Source of the DNA: Solea solea
Taxonomy: Eukaryota; Chordata; Actinopteri; Pleuronectiformes; Soleidae
DNA length: 64,000 bases
NCBI RefSeq assembly: GCF_958295425.1
Contig: NC_081137.1
Span: 9,463,738 to 9,527,737 of the forward strand
Direction: 5' to 3'
A model generated the notes under the pieces. The model made no database searches. It had not been told where the DNA came from and saw nothing but the letters and a program-made list of their open reading frames with translations. Both the position numbers and the translations under genes were made by a program. Of the stretch, positions 33,348 to 44,528 are shown in pieces; the stretch's first letter is position 1, and each line of letters opens with the position of its first letter.

Positions 33348-35709
33348 CACAAGGAAGCGTGGCCCGAGAGAGTATTTTAACTGTTGACTCTCTTGAAGAC
33401 AATGAAGAACCATCTTCCATATCAGCCTTCAGAGATCCTCCTGATGGCCTAACAACTGAACCACATGACAGAGCTCTCTCTGATGTGGGGGATTGGACAT
33501 ATGATGATGGACATATGTTCAGTGAGGGATTTGAAGAGGGTTTGAGTGAGGAGTGTGCAGAAGAGTCAAATTTCAAGGACACAACAGACAAACCATTATA
33601 TGACAATGCATCAATAACTGTGGCAACTGCCTTTTGATCGGCATGGCTTATGTAAATTGTCATAAAGTAACTGATAAGGCCCTAAGTGATTTGCTCAAAA
33701 TGTTGAAGTTGCTTTGTCCCGATCTGAATGCAGAAGTTCAAAGGCTTTTTTTTCTCCCAGTCTGCATCATCCCCTATTGTATTGCATAAATATTGCAGTA
33801 ATTGTTTTGGGTCATTAGAAGATGAACAGTTAGCATGTCTGTCTTGTGGGACCAGTGTGTCCGACGAAAGATCCTCATCCTTCGTAGAGGTTCCAATCGA
33901 GGCTCAAATAAGGTAATTGTTTCTGAATCCAGGTTTTCAGGAGAAGCTTAACTTTAGATTAAGCAGGAAGAAGACAGGCACCAACAGCATTGAAGATATA
34001 TATGATGGTGAAGTTTACAAACAGCTTGAAGATGGGGGTGGTCCTCTTAGTGACCCTAAAAATATCTCACTTACTTGGAACACAGATGGGGTACCTATTT
34101 TTAAATCGTCAAAGTTTTCAGTTTGGCCTTTTTATTGTATCATCAATGAATTGAGCTTCATGGAACGCACAAAAAGAGAGAATATGATATTTGCTGGACT
34201 TTGGTATGGGGATTCAAAACCATCCATGGTTACATTTCTTAGACCACTAAGTGACACACTGAGTAAACTTGCAGACAATGGAATTCTTGTGCAACCTGCA
34301 GGGTTGACATCTAAACCATTTTTGTGTAAAGTGCTCACCATTGCTGGAACATGCTACTTGCATTAGTCCTTAATTCAGTGCAATACAATGGGAAATTTGG
34401 ATGCCATAAATGTGAGCAGCCAGGAGAGACTGTGAGGACAGGGGAAAGGGGACATGTCCATGCCTTTCCATACCAACATAGAGATCCAAAAGGGCCACTT
34501 CGCACAAATAAAAAGTTTGCTCTCAAATGAGAAAATCGCAAAATCGCAAATGAGACCAAAACCACTGTTAAAGGGGTGAAGGGTCCCTGTTGGCTTAGCA
34601 AAATTAAAAGTTATAACCTTATCAAAGGCACTGCTGTAGATTATATGCAATTAGTCCTTCTTGGAGTAATGCGCCTTTTGATGGGTCTGTGGTTTTCTAC
34701 AGAGTTTTCTCGTCAGCCCTTCAGCATGGCAAAAAATGCTAAAGAAATTGACAGGCGATTTCATGATATCTCTCCTCCATCCTCAACTCGATCAGTGGCA
34801 TCTCACAGAATGTTTTTTAAAGCATCAGAATATCGGGATCTTTTGATCTTCTATGGACCTGTTGTTTTCCGTGGAATTCTTGCAATACTGTACTACAGTC
34901 ACTTCCTTCTACTAAGTGAAGCCATTTTCATTTTGTTGATGGAATCCATATCAGTTGAACAGATTGATCATGCAGAGAAACTGTGCAACTTTTGTTCTCA
35001 AATGGCTAATCTCTATGGTGAGCAGTACGAAACTGCAAATGTACACCTTCTCATGCACCTAGCTGACAGTGTCAGGGCCCTTGGTCCACTATGGACTCAT
35101 TCATGTTTCCATTTTGAAGACAAGAATGGCTATTTGTTAAGGCTCATACATGGCACTCAAAATATACCTATGCAGATGGTTCATGCAGTCAAACTTGTGC
35201 AGTCCATTCCTGTTATTTCACAAACCATAAAGCCAGGGAATTCCATAGCTGAATTTTACACACGGATGACTAAAGATGATAGTTTCTGTCAGGAAAACAA
35301 TGATTTATCTAGGACTAAACTATATGGAGCATCTAGTGAACTTCAACTGGACACAGTTCACCTATCTACATTGGAGAGACATGCTGGTCACTGTATCAAT
35401 TCTAAAACAGTAAGGGTCTTTCACAGGGCACAAGTCAAAAGAAATTACCTCACATCGAAACACTATGGGAAAGGCAATAGAAGAAACAATTTTACAGTTG
35501 TTTTTTCTAGTGAAGGACAAACAAAGTATGGACAGATTGAGTTCTTCTTTACCTCAGAACAATCATGTGCCAAATGGGCCCTTGTTCGTGAATTCAAAAG
35601 TGCAGGTTTTTCTTTGCTGCAAGATAGTGTAACAAATGGTACATGCAATCATGTTGTTCCCCTATTGGACACCAATGCCAATACAGTAGTTTCCTTGGAT
35701 AACATATAG
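33348..35709 (+). pseudogene. CACTA/EnSpm (tnp2-like) transposase, copy 1
   Basis: Begins after a splice acceptor (TTACCAG) near 33347. Pieces in order: an acidic leader (SLEDNEEPSSISAF), DLLKMLKLLCPDLN in a second frame, a zinc ribbon YCSNCFGSLEDEQLACLSC (33785-33850), SIEDIYDG, LTWNTDGVPIFKSSKFSVWP (34070-34130, the tnp2-type D-G-x-P block), AGLWYGDSKPSM, and a final 377-codon open frame (34576-35709) with DYMQLVLLGVMRLLMGLW, YRDLLIFYGPVVFRGIL, VHLLMHLADSVRALGPLWTH and HFEDKNGYLLRLIHG (the DUF4218-like part). The normally conserved His after D-Y-M is Gln here. Frame breaks near 33640, 33915 and 34370 mark it as inactive. It lies 0.4 kb from the left CACTG terminus. Confidence 0.8.
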
Positions 35710-36082
35710 GGCAAAGTTGTTTTTCTTGACTTGACATCTATGCCTGGCATTGTGTTTGCAGCTCATTTCCCAAACACACTTGAAAAGTTTTAACCCATTA
35801 AAACCTCAACTGGCCTAAGAAGCCACAATCTAATGCTTTATCATTTAAATAACCTGCTCTGAAAATGCACACGGTCCACACAACTGACCATGAATACTTT
35901 TTAGAATTCAGCAACAGTACAAATAGTACATAGCACACATAGTTCAAGGCATCAAACAGCAACTAGCTTAGCTGGATCGCTATTATAAAATGAACACAAC
36001 TCACTACTCTCCTGCAACAGCTTCCTGCTGAGGGGAAGCCAGATGAGTCGATGACCTATTGGATGCAACAAAGGGCCTACAG
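35710..36082. other. 3' flank of transposase copy 1
   Basis: Non-coding; no polyadenylation signal or repeat recognised before the hAT end at 36083. Confidence 0.4.
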
Positions 36083-36960
36083 CAGGGGTGGCCAACCAGT
36101 CAGAGCCTAAGAGCCACATTTTTTTACTGTGTTACCCCAAAGAGCCACATCATACACATGGGCACACATGAACATCGCCTCATCCCTTCCTCACACACAC
36201 ACACAGACCTCTGCTTAGCCAGATTTATTGTAAATGTCACACACCAACATGATAATGACAGAATTTGACTTCTATAGACCACGGGCCAGTCATTTTCAAC
36301 ATTGAACATTGTGTGCACTGTCTCACACACACAAACTCTCAGTTCAACCAAGTCCACAAACAAAAATATAATAATTAAAATATCTTTTTTCTCTTACTGT
36401 GCATGTTGCTTAGTGGGACTTCTGGCATTCCTTGCCTTGAACAATCCTCTTCAGATCTGGCTTGTATTCAGTTGTTGCCACTCGAAGCAATTCTTTCACA
36501 TGGGTGTCAGTCAGAACAGATCGATGCTTTGATTTCACATGTTTCAGGGTAGAAAACACAGACTCGCAGACGTATGTTGACCCAAATATTGACAGTATCT
36601 TAAGCGCAGCCCGTTTGACATTGGGGTATTTTTCCATTGGCACACTTTTCCAGAACTCAATGACCCCTTCCCTTAAAGCAGGTTTCAGTTGGTCCTCCTC
36701 ACAAAGATCGATAATCTCCAACTCAGCCGCAGCCTCATCTGCCTTGACGCTTTGAAATGCGCTAATGACGCCTGGCATATAAGGCAGAATGGCTTGCCAT
36801 TACGCTCAACAAAAAAATATAAACTCTCCCATTCTGTTAAAAACGTCCTGTGTTCATCTTCATATTTTCGTTTGGCTGTGCATTTTTTCCCTGCCATTTT
36901 GAAGGCGAACTGGACACAAATTGTTTACTCAAAAGATCTTGTCCCTACTGGGAAACTTTG
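36083..36960 (-). mobile_element. hAT (GTF2IRD2/SCAND3-type) deletion derivative
   Basis: The left terminus CAGGGGTGGCCAACC is typical of this hAT group. On the minus strand the N-terminal exon (36897-36745) reads MAGKKCTAKRKYEDEHRTFL and GKPFCLICQASLAHFKASR (a zinc-binding N-terminus), and is joined directly to the C-terminal dimerisation region EFWKSVPMEKYPNVKRAALK, ILSIFGSTYVCESVFSTLK, KSKHRSVLTDTHVKELL (36700-36420). Nearly the entire catalytic domain is missing, with a frame change at the joint. The right terminus was not found. Confidence 0.85.
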
Positions 36961-37400
36961 CCGTATTTATGCCATATTGAGACTCATTTGAGAGCTTGCA
37001 TTATTCTCATTTTTCTTTTTGTTGAGACACTATAAAAGAGACAGCTGTAAGAGAATCTGAGAACTCAAATGGTGAGCAGCGAGAGACAGAACCATGTACA
37101 TTTCTCACTGAGACATAACTGAGACAGTGCTTCCAAGTAAGGATATCAAAATGAGACATATTTGAAAGCAGCACAATATGTCTCATTTTTCTCTTAGCTG
37201 AGATCAAGAAAAGAGACAGTTGTGAGAGAATTTAGAGAACTCGCAAAGTGCTCACTGTGCTCACACCTGAGACTTAATTCTCAGGAGAGACATTTGAGAA
37301 GAATGAGAAAACCACTTTGGTCTCGATTAGTGCTCATTTATATCTAGGAGATGTAAATGTGACATAAAGGAGATCTCATCTTCAATTTTGCTTTGCTATG
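36961..37400. repeat. Tandem repeat of a ~180-bp GAGACA-rich unit
   Basis: 36985-37080 and 37165-37265 are related copies: each has TCTCATTTTTCT, a T-rich or GCTGAGA stretch, then AAAGAGACAG and GTGAGAGAAT-like sequence. Non-coding, GAGA-rich. Confidence 0.55.
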
Positions 37401-37672
37401 GGAAGACGGCAAAGCTGGTCAGCCAAAGAAGTAGGAAGGTGCATGAGAAGAAGAACAGCTCAGTCAATCCTCATGTCTCCTCTCTCCTCAGGCGATTAAT
37501 GGACTTTGAATGGCTTTGAGCTTAAGTCATATGCAAAAGATGAGGATTCTTGTCTTCCCCACTATATGAGTGGACATTGTTCTTAAAGGGAAATTTTGCA
37601 GATTTTTAACCATATCGCTATATATCCACGTTAGGGATCTCGTGTGAATTTAGCCGGCGCAGCTGCAAAATC

Positions 37673-37728
37673 TGTTGTTCTTCCGGCACCAGCACTGTCA
37701 TGACGGAGCTGGAGCCGGAAGAACAACA
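37673..37728. repeat. Perfect 15-bp-arm hairpin
   Basis: TGTTGTTCTTCCGGC (37673-37687) and GCCGGAAGAACAACA (37714-37728) with a 26-bp loop. Palindromic core of an unidentified MITE just left of the TTAA arm. Confidence 0.85.
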
Positions 37729-37807
37729 CAGTGCCCCAGAGATATGGAGAACATCGGCAACAACAGCAGGTGTTTTTCACACTGTATCCCTAACTCAGAC
37801 AGATAGA

Positions 37808-37960
37808 GTTAAAGGGATAGTTTGGGTTTTTTGAAGTGGGGTCATATGAAGTACTTTTCTATAGTCGGTGTGTTAACTACATTAGCTGCTGCTCAGCGAT
37901 CCCTCAGTTTGGAGAAGCTAATCGTCCCATATGGAAAAGAAATAGAAAAAACTTATAAAA
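37808..37960 (+). repeat. TTAA-associated inverted arm, left
   Basis: Starts TTAAAGGGATAGTTTGGG; contains CTATAGTCGGTGTGTTA, GATCCCTCAGTTT and CCCATATGGAAAAG. The inverted counterpart lies at 59465-59583 (ending CTATCCGTTTAA), with a 12-14-bp indel and a few substitutions. This is a Kolobok-like end (TTAA, then AGG). Either the two arms are the ends of one element of 21.8 kb (present length) or two independent MITE copies in opposite orientation. Confidence 0.6.
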
Positions 37961-38643
37961 ATTTCCCATTGCCTCTAATAGTAAATGTTTATGTTTTATA
38001 TATATTGTATGTTTTATAAGACCTATATGTCTCATACTATGATTTACTCATGAAAGTGGCCCCTTTTGCATTTTTTTCATACAACATAATTATAAGAATT
38101 TTGTATGAATCAAGTAAACATTAGATATATTGTTTATAAGGAATGTGCATTGCACATTATGTTTTCCATATATTTTCAATATAATGTTTGTACCATTTTG
38201 TGCTTTTTTTATACATGTATATGATATTAAATATATGAATTTTGTGTGTAAAGTGTATTAAATTTAAAGGGAAACTATGCTTTCTTTATATTTTTCTTAT
38301 ACAACTATTATATGTCAACCAATTAAAATACATGGTTTGCCTGCACATTACCCAGAACAACTAATTTCACCATATAGTGATATAAATGCAGTCTGTACAG
38401 ATCTGTTATATTGAAAACTTGGCTGCAAACTTTCGAGTCAGCAGTCTTTATTAACAGTGGAACTGTACTGCCTACTATTTAGCATGCTTCACTGATGTAA
38501 TCTACCAGCACATCTACAGTATGGTGATTTTTTTTCCTGCACACGACATATCTCACAATAAACAGGCACTAAGCAGTGCGTAGTATGGTTAAAATGCTGT
38601 ACATGCTTCCAGCAGACAGTAGTCAGTACCAGTATCTGCTCAG
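37961..38643. other. AT-rich subterminal DNA
   Basis: ATATG/CATAT-rich, similar in composition to 59150-59460 at the other arm. No genes. Confidence 0.45.
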
Positions 38644-39252
38644 TGTCAGCACCGGTCGGAGCAGGGGCAACCTGCCCGGACGGCATGGGGAAGAATGAAC
38701 CCATACGCAGAGACCCAAGGTTGGTGAAACTCAAAAAATGGTCTTTAATTAACGTAGCCATAACAATAAGCGCTGGTCAAAACAAGCCAGGAACATGAAC
38801 ACAAAAAAAACTAGGAAACACCGAAACTAAGACTATGATTTTGGACTATGACGCGAAACCTACAGTGAAACATGCAGGGAAACAAGCACAAGACGTGGAA
38901 CAAACATGGGACATCTACAGAAACAAGCACATAAATCTACAATGACACGACCAAGACAGAACAGAGAGCACGGCTTAAATAGACATGAGGGAGGGGCACA
39001 GGTGGAAACAATCAGGGAGAAGACAACCAATCAAAGACGCGGGAAAACAGACAAAGCAGAAAGTAAAACTAGAGACAAGACAGAGAGGAAGTAGACAAGA
39101 CAAAACCGGAAGTGACACTACCAAAATAAAACATGAACACCTAAACACAACCATGACCTAATACAAACAGAACCACCACAACATGAAACAGAACAAGACC
39201 ATGACAGAACAAAAACCCAACCGTGACAGAACAAGAAATGGCCGTCATGACA
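38644..39252 (-). mobile_element. Solo LTR (Ty3/gypsy-type), 609 bp, target duplication CTCAG
   Basis: CTCAG at 38639-38643 and 39253-39257 flank it directly. On the minus strand it begins TGTCATGACGG and ends GTGCTGACA, with a TATTTAAG TATA-type box (near 38980) and an AATTAAAG polyadenylation signal (near 38750) in the correct order. No internal retrotransposon sequence remains, so it arose by LTR-LTR recombination. It sits in the 3' flank of the BEN-like gene. Confidence 0.9.
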
Positions 39253-39299
39253 CTCAGGGCCAAAGCCTATATGATACACTTCTGTACAAACAAAACAGC

Positions 39300-42200
39300 T
39301 TAATGGAGAGCTGTGGACACAGCAACGTTTTTACTTTTTGACCGGAGCTCTGTAATCTTGGCGTTGATCGTGCTTCCAATGCTGGAGAGCTGGGTCCCTG
39401 GCCACTTCTCAAGAGTTGCACCTACATATGAACAAACACAAACAAACAAACAAATGCAAAACCTTAGTACAGTAGGCTGAAATCAAGAAATACATAAAAG
39501 CAGAGACTATTGGGGAACCACCTATTGAATCTGAGGTGTATACCTATGTAAATACAGGCTATATAATTAAACTGTAATAACTGTATATATTGTTTTAATC
39601 TATTTTCGTTCCAAATTCAATTATCTGTATATTTGTACTATGTATAAGGGGCTACAGCTCATTTTGTTTTGCAACCCTGTGTTGTAAAATAACGAATAAA
39701 TGACCATGAAAAGCTGAAAATGCCAGTTTCTCAACCATGACTCCGGTCCCAGGATGGATCTCAACCTGTTTAGACAAGGACACAAGGTGAGCATTTAATC
39801 ATACAGAATATGTATGATTTGTTCAGCCCAACAGATTTTAGACATAAAAGCACATTAGATCTGCCATACTCATTAAAAGGTCTATTTTCTGTGCTGTATT
39901 TATTAATTCTTTATAAAACAATTACCCTAGAAGACTGGGAGACAGGCAGTGATGGAGTCAAAGATGCAGACGTGGAACTGGACAGCGTAGATCTGGGCAC
40001 GGACAGCAGTGAAGTGGCAGATGGAGAACTGGGCCTGGACTGCGGAGAACCTGGGAGGGCCAGCGGTGGTGTGGTAAGCTCCAACCTTGATCTCTTAGGA
40101 GATGCAGCCAAATCAATTATATTCCTCATGCTCTGTAGGAGTCCTAGCACATCTAGACATAGTATATCAAAAACAAACAATTAGTTATCAACCTTCTCCT
40201 TTGGTCAAAGTAGCCTACAACACAGTCAATTCAGCCTAAAGTCATTTAGGAAAAAAAGTGTAATAGTTGCCTAAGGTTCAATGATTGCTATAATGATACC
40301 TTGAAGAACCATCTCCTTCAATTTAGCATTCTCTGCTTTCAGGTCCTTGATCTCCTGCTTTAATTCAACCACAGTCTTCCTCGGATTGGTATGATTGTCT
40401 GGAGAAGGCTGTGATTGACCATATTTCTTAAGAAACTCTTCTGCAGGGGCTGTCCTCGTGGGAACCTTTGACTTCTGGGTGTCAAGAGAAAAGAAAAAGA
40501 ATCATCAGATAGAAAACCAAAAGACAAACATGGTTGTTGCAGGAGTTGAGCAGCCTTACTGTACAACAGAATCAACATCAAGAATCAGTGATCTTTACAG
40601 ATTTTCTTTCCTAGCTTGATGTAATGCCTATTACACAGTAGTGCTAACCCCTTACACATCCTATTACTACTGGGAAATAAGGTCAATACACAGGAGCTAA
40701 AAGTAAATTAACATCACCTTAACTTGCAATAACTGAGTCGGTTGAGCCATCCGAATCATCCCCATATTTTTGTGGGGCCACTGACACCCTCTTTGTAAGC
40801 TCTGCAGGTTCATCTTCCTTCAACAGTGAGTTAAGTTTGCGAGTTGTCTCAAAACGAGTAGCTAGATAACAAAAGAAAAAGACATAAACCAGAGTTATAC
40901 TCAAATAGTAGATCACTTTTTCGTACCACTAAGACTGAAAATATACTACAAGCTGGTGATTTGTGCTCCTATGTGCATTTCATTTGAAGTGGTTATGCAT
41001 TAGGCAAACATGACACCTGACATAAACATACATAAACTTTCAAAAAATGTATGTATGTTTAAGTTTGTTCCAACTGGTGTAACTGTCAAAGTGTTATTAT
41101 GTCACCTTCAATGTCAAATTGATAGAGGCAATGTCAAGTGACATGGTTGTCAGTTGATATACTGATATGTTAGGACACTTTCAGCATCAAAATGACACAG
41201 TACTATTGTTTGTCTAGAGAACAATCTGTATAACTAAGAGATTACGCATGCATTAGTTGCGCTTATGCATTCACTTTTAGTCAAGTTAACTTGCGTAGAT
41301 GGGTGCATGTTTCTGAAACAAGCTTTTACCGCCAACTAACAACTTTCTTGCATTTGTAGTGCCGTATATATAATGAAATGATTACAACTGTTACAACAAA
41401 AGTATAAGCTCTGTTTAACCCAGCTACATTTTAAAACAAGGGTTGACTTATTTAAATGTTTAAAGTTTGTACTTTAAAGTTTTATTGCTGTAGACACATT
41501 CCACCAATAACATTCCAAACTTTTTTATCATTTATACAACACAACAAATGCGAGAGTGTCTTTTGTCATCTGGCAATGAAAGTTAACACGAGCTAAAACA
41601 GGCTGAATCTCGCCCTATTTATGTTTGAACAACTAACAAATTATTTTGAAATGCTGTAAATTAAAGAGGACAATATGCTATTAAAGCCACCGTAACTCTA
41701 TCTTACCACTAACAAAGATGACGGTGCCTCTGTAGTGAGGCCACCCTCCTCGTTGTTTCTTCCCATGGCGCCATTCAATAACAGCTGAGTAGTTGGAAAT
41801 GGAATTCCCGTCGTGGTCCATCTTGGAATCATCATACCGCCTTATGGCATCAGTTTTGATCTCGCTGAACTTCCCCAAATCCTCCCCTTCACTCCACTGC
41901 ATCACGGCAAACTTCCTCTCCATGTGTCCTGAAAAGATCAAATAAATTAAATCTTTGCTTAGCTTAGCAATTAATAAATAGAGTAGACAGAAAATATGAA
42001 TAAGCTAATCATCCTTTTTCGGGCAAAAAACACTTCAGGTATCTGCAGGTTTAGGCTAGTTAGATTCACGCTTTTTTGATTCAATTCTGTTGTCTAAATT
42101 GAGAACACCAAGCACATATTAACCATAATTTCTTCCAAAATTTGATGTGAAATATTTGAAGGAATATAATTGAAAATTGCGCCACTTTGGGTAATGTTAA

Positions 42201-42420
42201 CGGTTAAGGTTGGCTAAAAGTGACTGTTGGGTTAGCTAGCTAAATGAACACTAAAAATAATTAACTTTAGCCAGACAGAAAATCAATTGTTACATCAAAT
42301 TGTTACACAAATCAAATTTAAACTAAAACATTTTTAAAAATACGTTAATTCACTTACCTCTAACGTTAAATTCACCCAACTACGTAGTAGAAAAATCTGG
42401 TGGCCGCCGCCGTCATGTAC
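39300..42420 (-). CDS. BEN-domain-like protein gene, multi-exon, element-borne
   Basis: Minus strand exons inferred from open frames with splice signals. 5' exon near 42420-42360 ends TTAGAG/gtaagt. 41924-41707: MERKFAVMQWSEGEDLGKF, AIRRYDD, YSAVIEWRHGKKQRGGW, HYRGTVIFVS, ending /gtaaga. 40861-40724: TRFETTRKLNSLLKEDEPAE. About 40480-40297: EEFLKKYGQSQPSPDNH then a coiled coil VVELKQEIKDLKAENAKLKE, ending /gtatca. About 40140-39930: Ser/Pro-rich linker. About 39770-39710: VEIHPGTGVMVEKLAFSAF, resembling the start of a BEN domain (L-G-x-G-v-w-V). 39425-39310: LEKWPGTQLSSIGSTINAKI, TELRSKSKN, resembling the BEN C-terminal helix, then a stop. The BEN middle was not found, and the junction phase between the second and third exon does not match, so some exons are missing or wrong. 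BEN domains bind DNA and recruit chromatin factors. Could instead be a captured host gene. Confidence 0.5.
40920..41700. other. Intron of the BEN-like gene
   Basis: AT-rich, no repeats or open frames of note. Confidence 0.4.
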
Positions 42421-42583
42421 CGCCGTTCATTCAAAGATGTAATGTTAGTTGTGTGAGATCTCACGAGATCTCGGACAATGTCCCTTACTGGGCACCGTAC
42501 AGTCCTTCTACTGAATGTGAAGTTATCGGTAGCTTGCTAGCGGTAAAATTAGGCTACACAAAATATTACAACGTGTTTACAGC
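42421..42583. promoter_or_regulatory. Shared 5' region of two divergent genes
   Basis: Lies between the minus-strand 5' exon ending at 42360 and the plus-strand ATG at 42584. Contains the palindromic run AGATCTCACGAGATCT (about 42457-42473) and several CpGs in an otherwise AT-rich unit. The head-to-head arrangement suggests a bidirectional promoter; the palindrome is a candidate binding site. Confidence 0.45.
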
Positions 42584-43405
42584 ATGGATGCCGAGGACAT
42601 TGACGTGAGATCGCGTTGCTTCCCCCAGTCCAATGACTAACGTTAGCTACCCTACAAGAAAGTAACGGTCATAGCTATGTCGAAAAGAAAACACAACGTT
42701 ACTCTCAACACGAAAGAAAAAGATTGGTTGAGAGAAAATGTTCCAAGACGTACTTTCACAAGATGAAAAAAAAGGTTTGTGCTAACGTTACATCTATTTC
42801 TTAATGCAGCTGTAATTAATAATTACAGTGATTCTTTCCCTGTTACTGTCGACTGTTTCCTCAGGAAAATCAACAGAACTTTGACTGACATTGAGTAACA
42901 CACTGCGCAGCGACATGTAAGTAAAGCGTTGTATCGTGTAGTGTCTTGTCCTCTCTGTTTTACGAGCTTAAGGTAACGTTATACATTTTAACAGTTATGT
43001 ATAAGATAACGTTACTATATTACTTATAGCCTGCCATACACAATATCATTCAAGCCCTGACATGTGAGGACATACTGCAACAGTTAATAATCTGAAAGGA
43101 TAGCTTCACCAAAATGTGCACAGCTGGCACAGATGTTTTCATGTTGTTTAATCATAACGTAAATGGTGTTTTAAGACCTTAAGGCTGATGTAACATCATG
43201 TTGAAACGATAAGGAATGTTACAGCATTTACAGCAACTACTGTCAGCCAGCTATTCACCTCGTTCCAACAACAATGTTGCCAAAGCATCAAAATACAAGT
43301 TGTTCAAATATTTTAACAGTATACAATAACAGTAATATGAACATTAATACAACATTAAGATTGATATGTATTGCATACAGTATCCTATGTATGTTTGAGT
43401 TGAAC

Positions 43406-43830
43406 TTGTTAAAGTACATCTTCTCTCTCTTTCTCTCTCTTTCGCACACACACTCTTAAACTACAACTACTATCTCTGTCTCTGCCCCTACCACATCTGT
43501 CCCCCTCTTTATCTTATATTTTTGATGAATAATGGACTTGTGTTCTTCTCAGGAAAGCGATGAAGATGCCAGCCAAAGAGAAGAGCAGAGAGCTGAGCCT
43601 TTTACATTAACACAGGTGAGACAAAACTACAGTAATATACAATTCTCTCACTCACTCACTCACTCACACTTAAACTACAACTACTATCTCTGTCTCTGCC
43701 CCTACCACATCTCTTCCCCCTCTTTATCTTGTGTTTTGGATGAATAATGGACTTGTGTTCTTCTCAGGAAACTGTTGATGATGCCAGCCAAAGAGAAGAG
43801 CAGAGAGCAGAACCTTTCACCTTGCCACAG
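43406..43830 (+). repeat. Tandem exon duplication (two 63-bp symmetric exons)
   Basis: Exon 43553-43615 (ESDEDASQREEQRAEPFTLT) and exon 43768-43830 (ETVDDASQREEQRAEPFTLP) differ at few positions, and the ~110 bp before each acceptor and the bases after each donor are also duplicated. Repeat unit 215 bp. Both are phase 0 on both sides, so either or both can be spliced in without changing frame. Confidence 0.85.
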
Positions 43831-44528
43831 GTGAGACAAAACTACAGTATACACATTCAATTCAATTCAATTTTATTTGTATAGCGCCAAATCATAACAT
43901 ACATTATCTCAGGGCACTGTACATAGACAACATCAAAGAGAGCAGAGAACCCCAACAGTTCACACAATGAGCAAGCACTAGGCATCAGTGGAGAGAAAAA
44001 ACTCCCTCTTAACAGGAAGAAATCTCTGGCAGAACCAGGCTCAGAAATGTGCAGTCATCTGCCTCGACCGGTTGGGGTGAAAGGAAAATCGGGGACAGAG
44101 GAGAGGTGGAGGACAGAAAGGGGAGGGGGGAGAGAAAGGACAAGAGGGAGATGAGGTAGAGACAGAAGAGAGAGAGAGACCAGGAGCAGATACACAACAA
44201 CTGTATCAAGTTACAAGTTAATACAATTAATGATATTGACTTTTTAATTATAGCACAATAATAATGGTGATGATGTGGGTAGCCTCGAAAACTGGATCTT
44301 GGTCCCGCAACCTGCATGATGAGAATACAGAGAGAGAGAGAGAGAGGGAAGGAAGGAAATACACAAACTAGGGAGAGAAAGAGACAAGGTTAATGACATA
44401 TAAAAAGTCAAAATCATATCCTGAGTGTGAGAGAGTGAATGTGCGTGCACCACAGATAAAAAATCCCCCAGCAGTCTAGTTCTATAGCAGCATAACTAAG
44501 AGCTGGTCCAGGTTTCCCTGAACCAGCT

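Noticed and set aside
39810..40184. 124-codon plus-strand acidic frame ending near a GT donor
   Set aside because: Antisense to the Ser/Pro-rich exon of the minus-strand BEN-like gene, whose splice signals are better.
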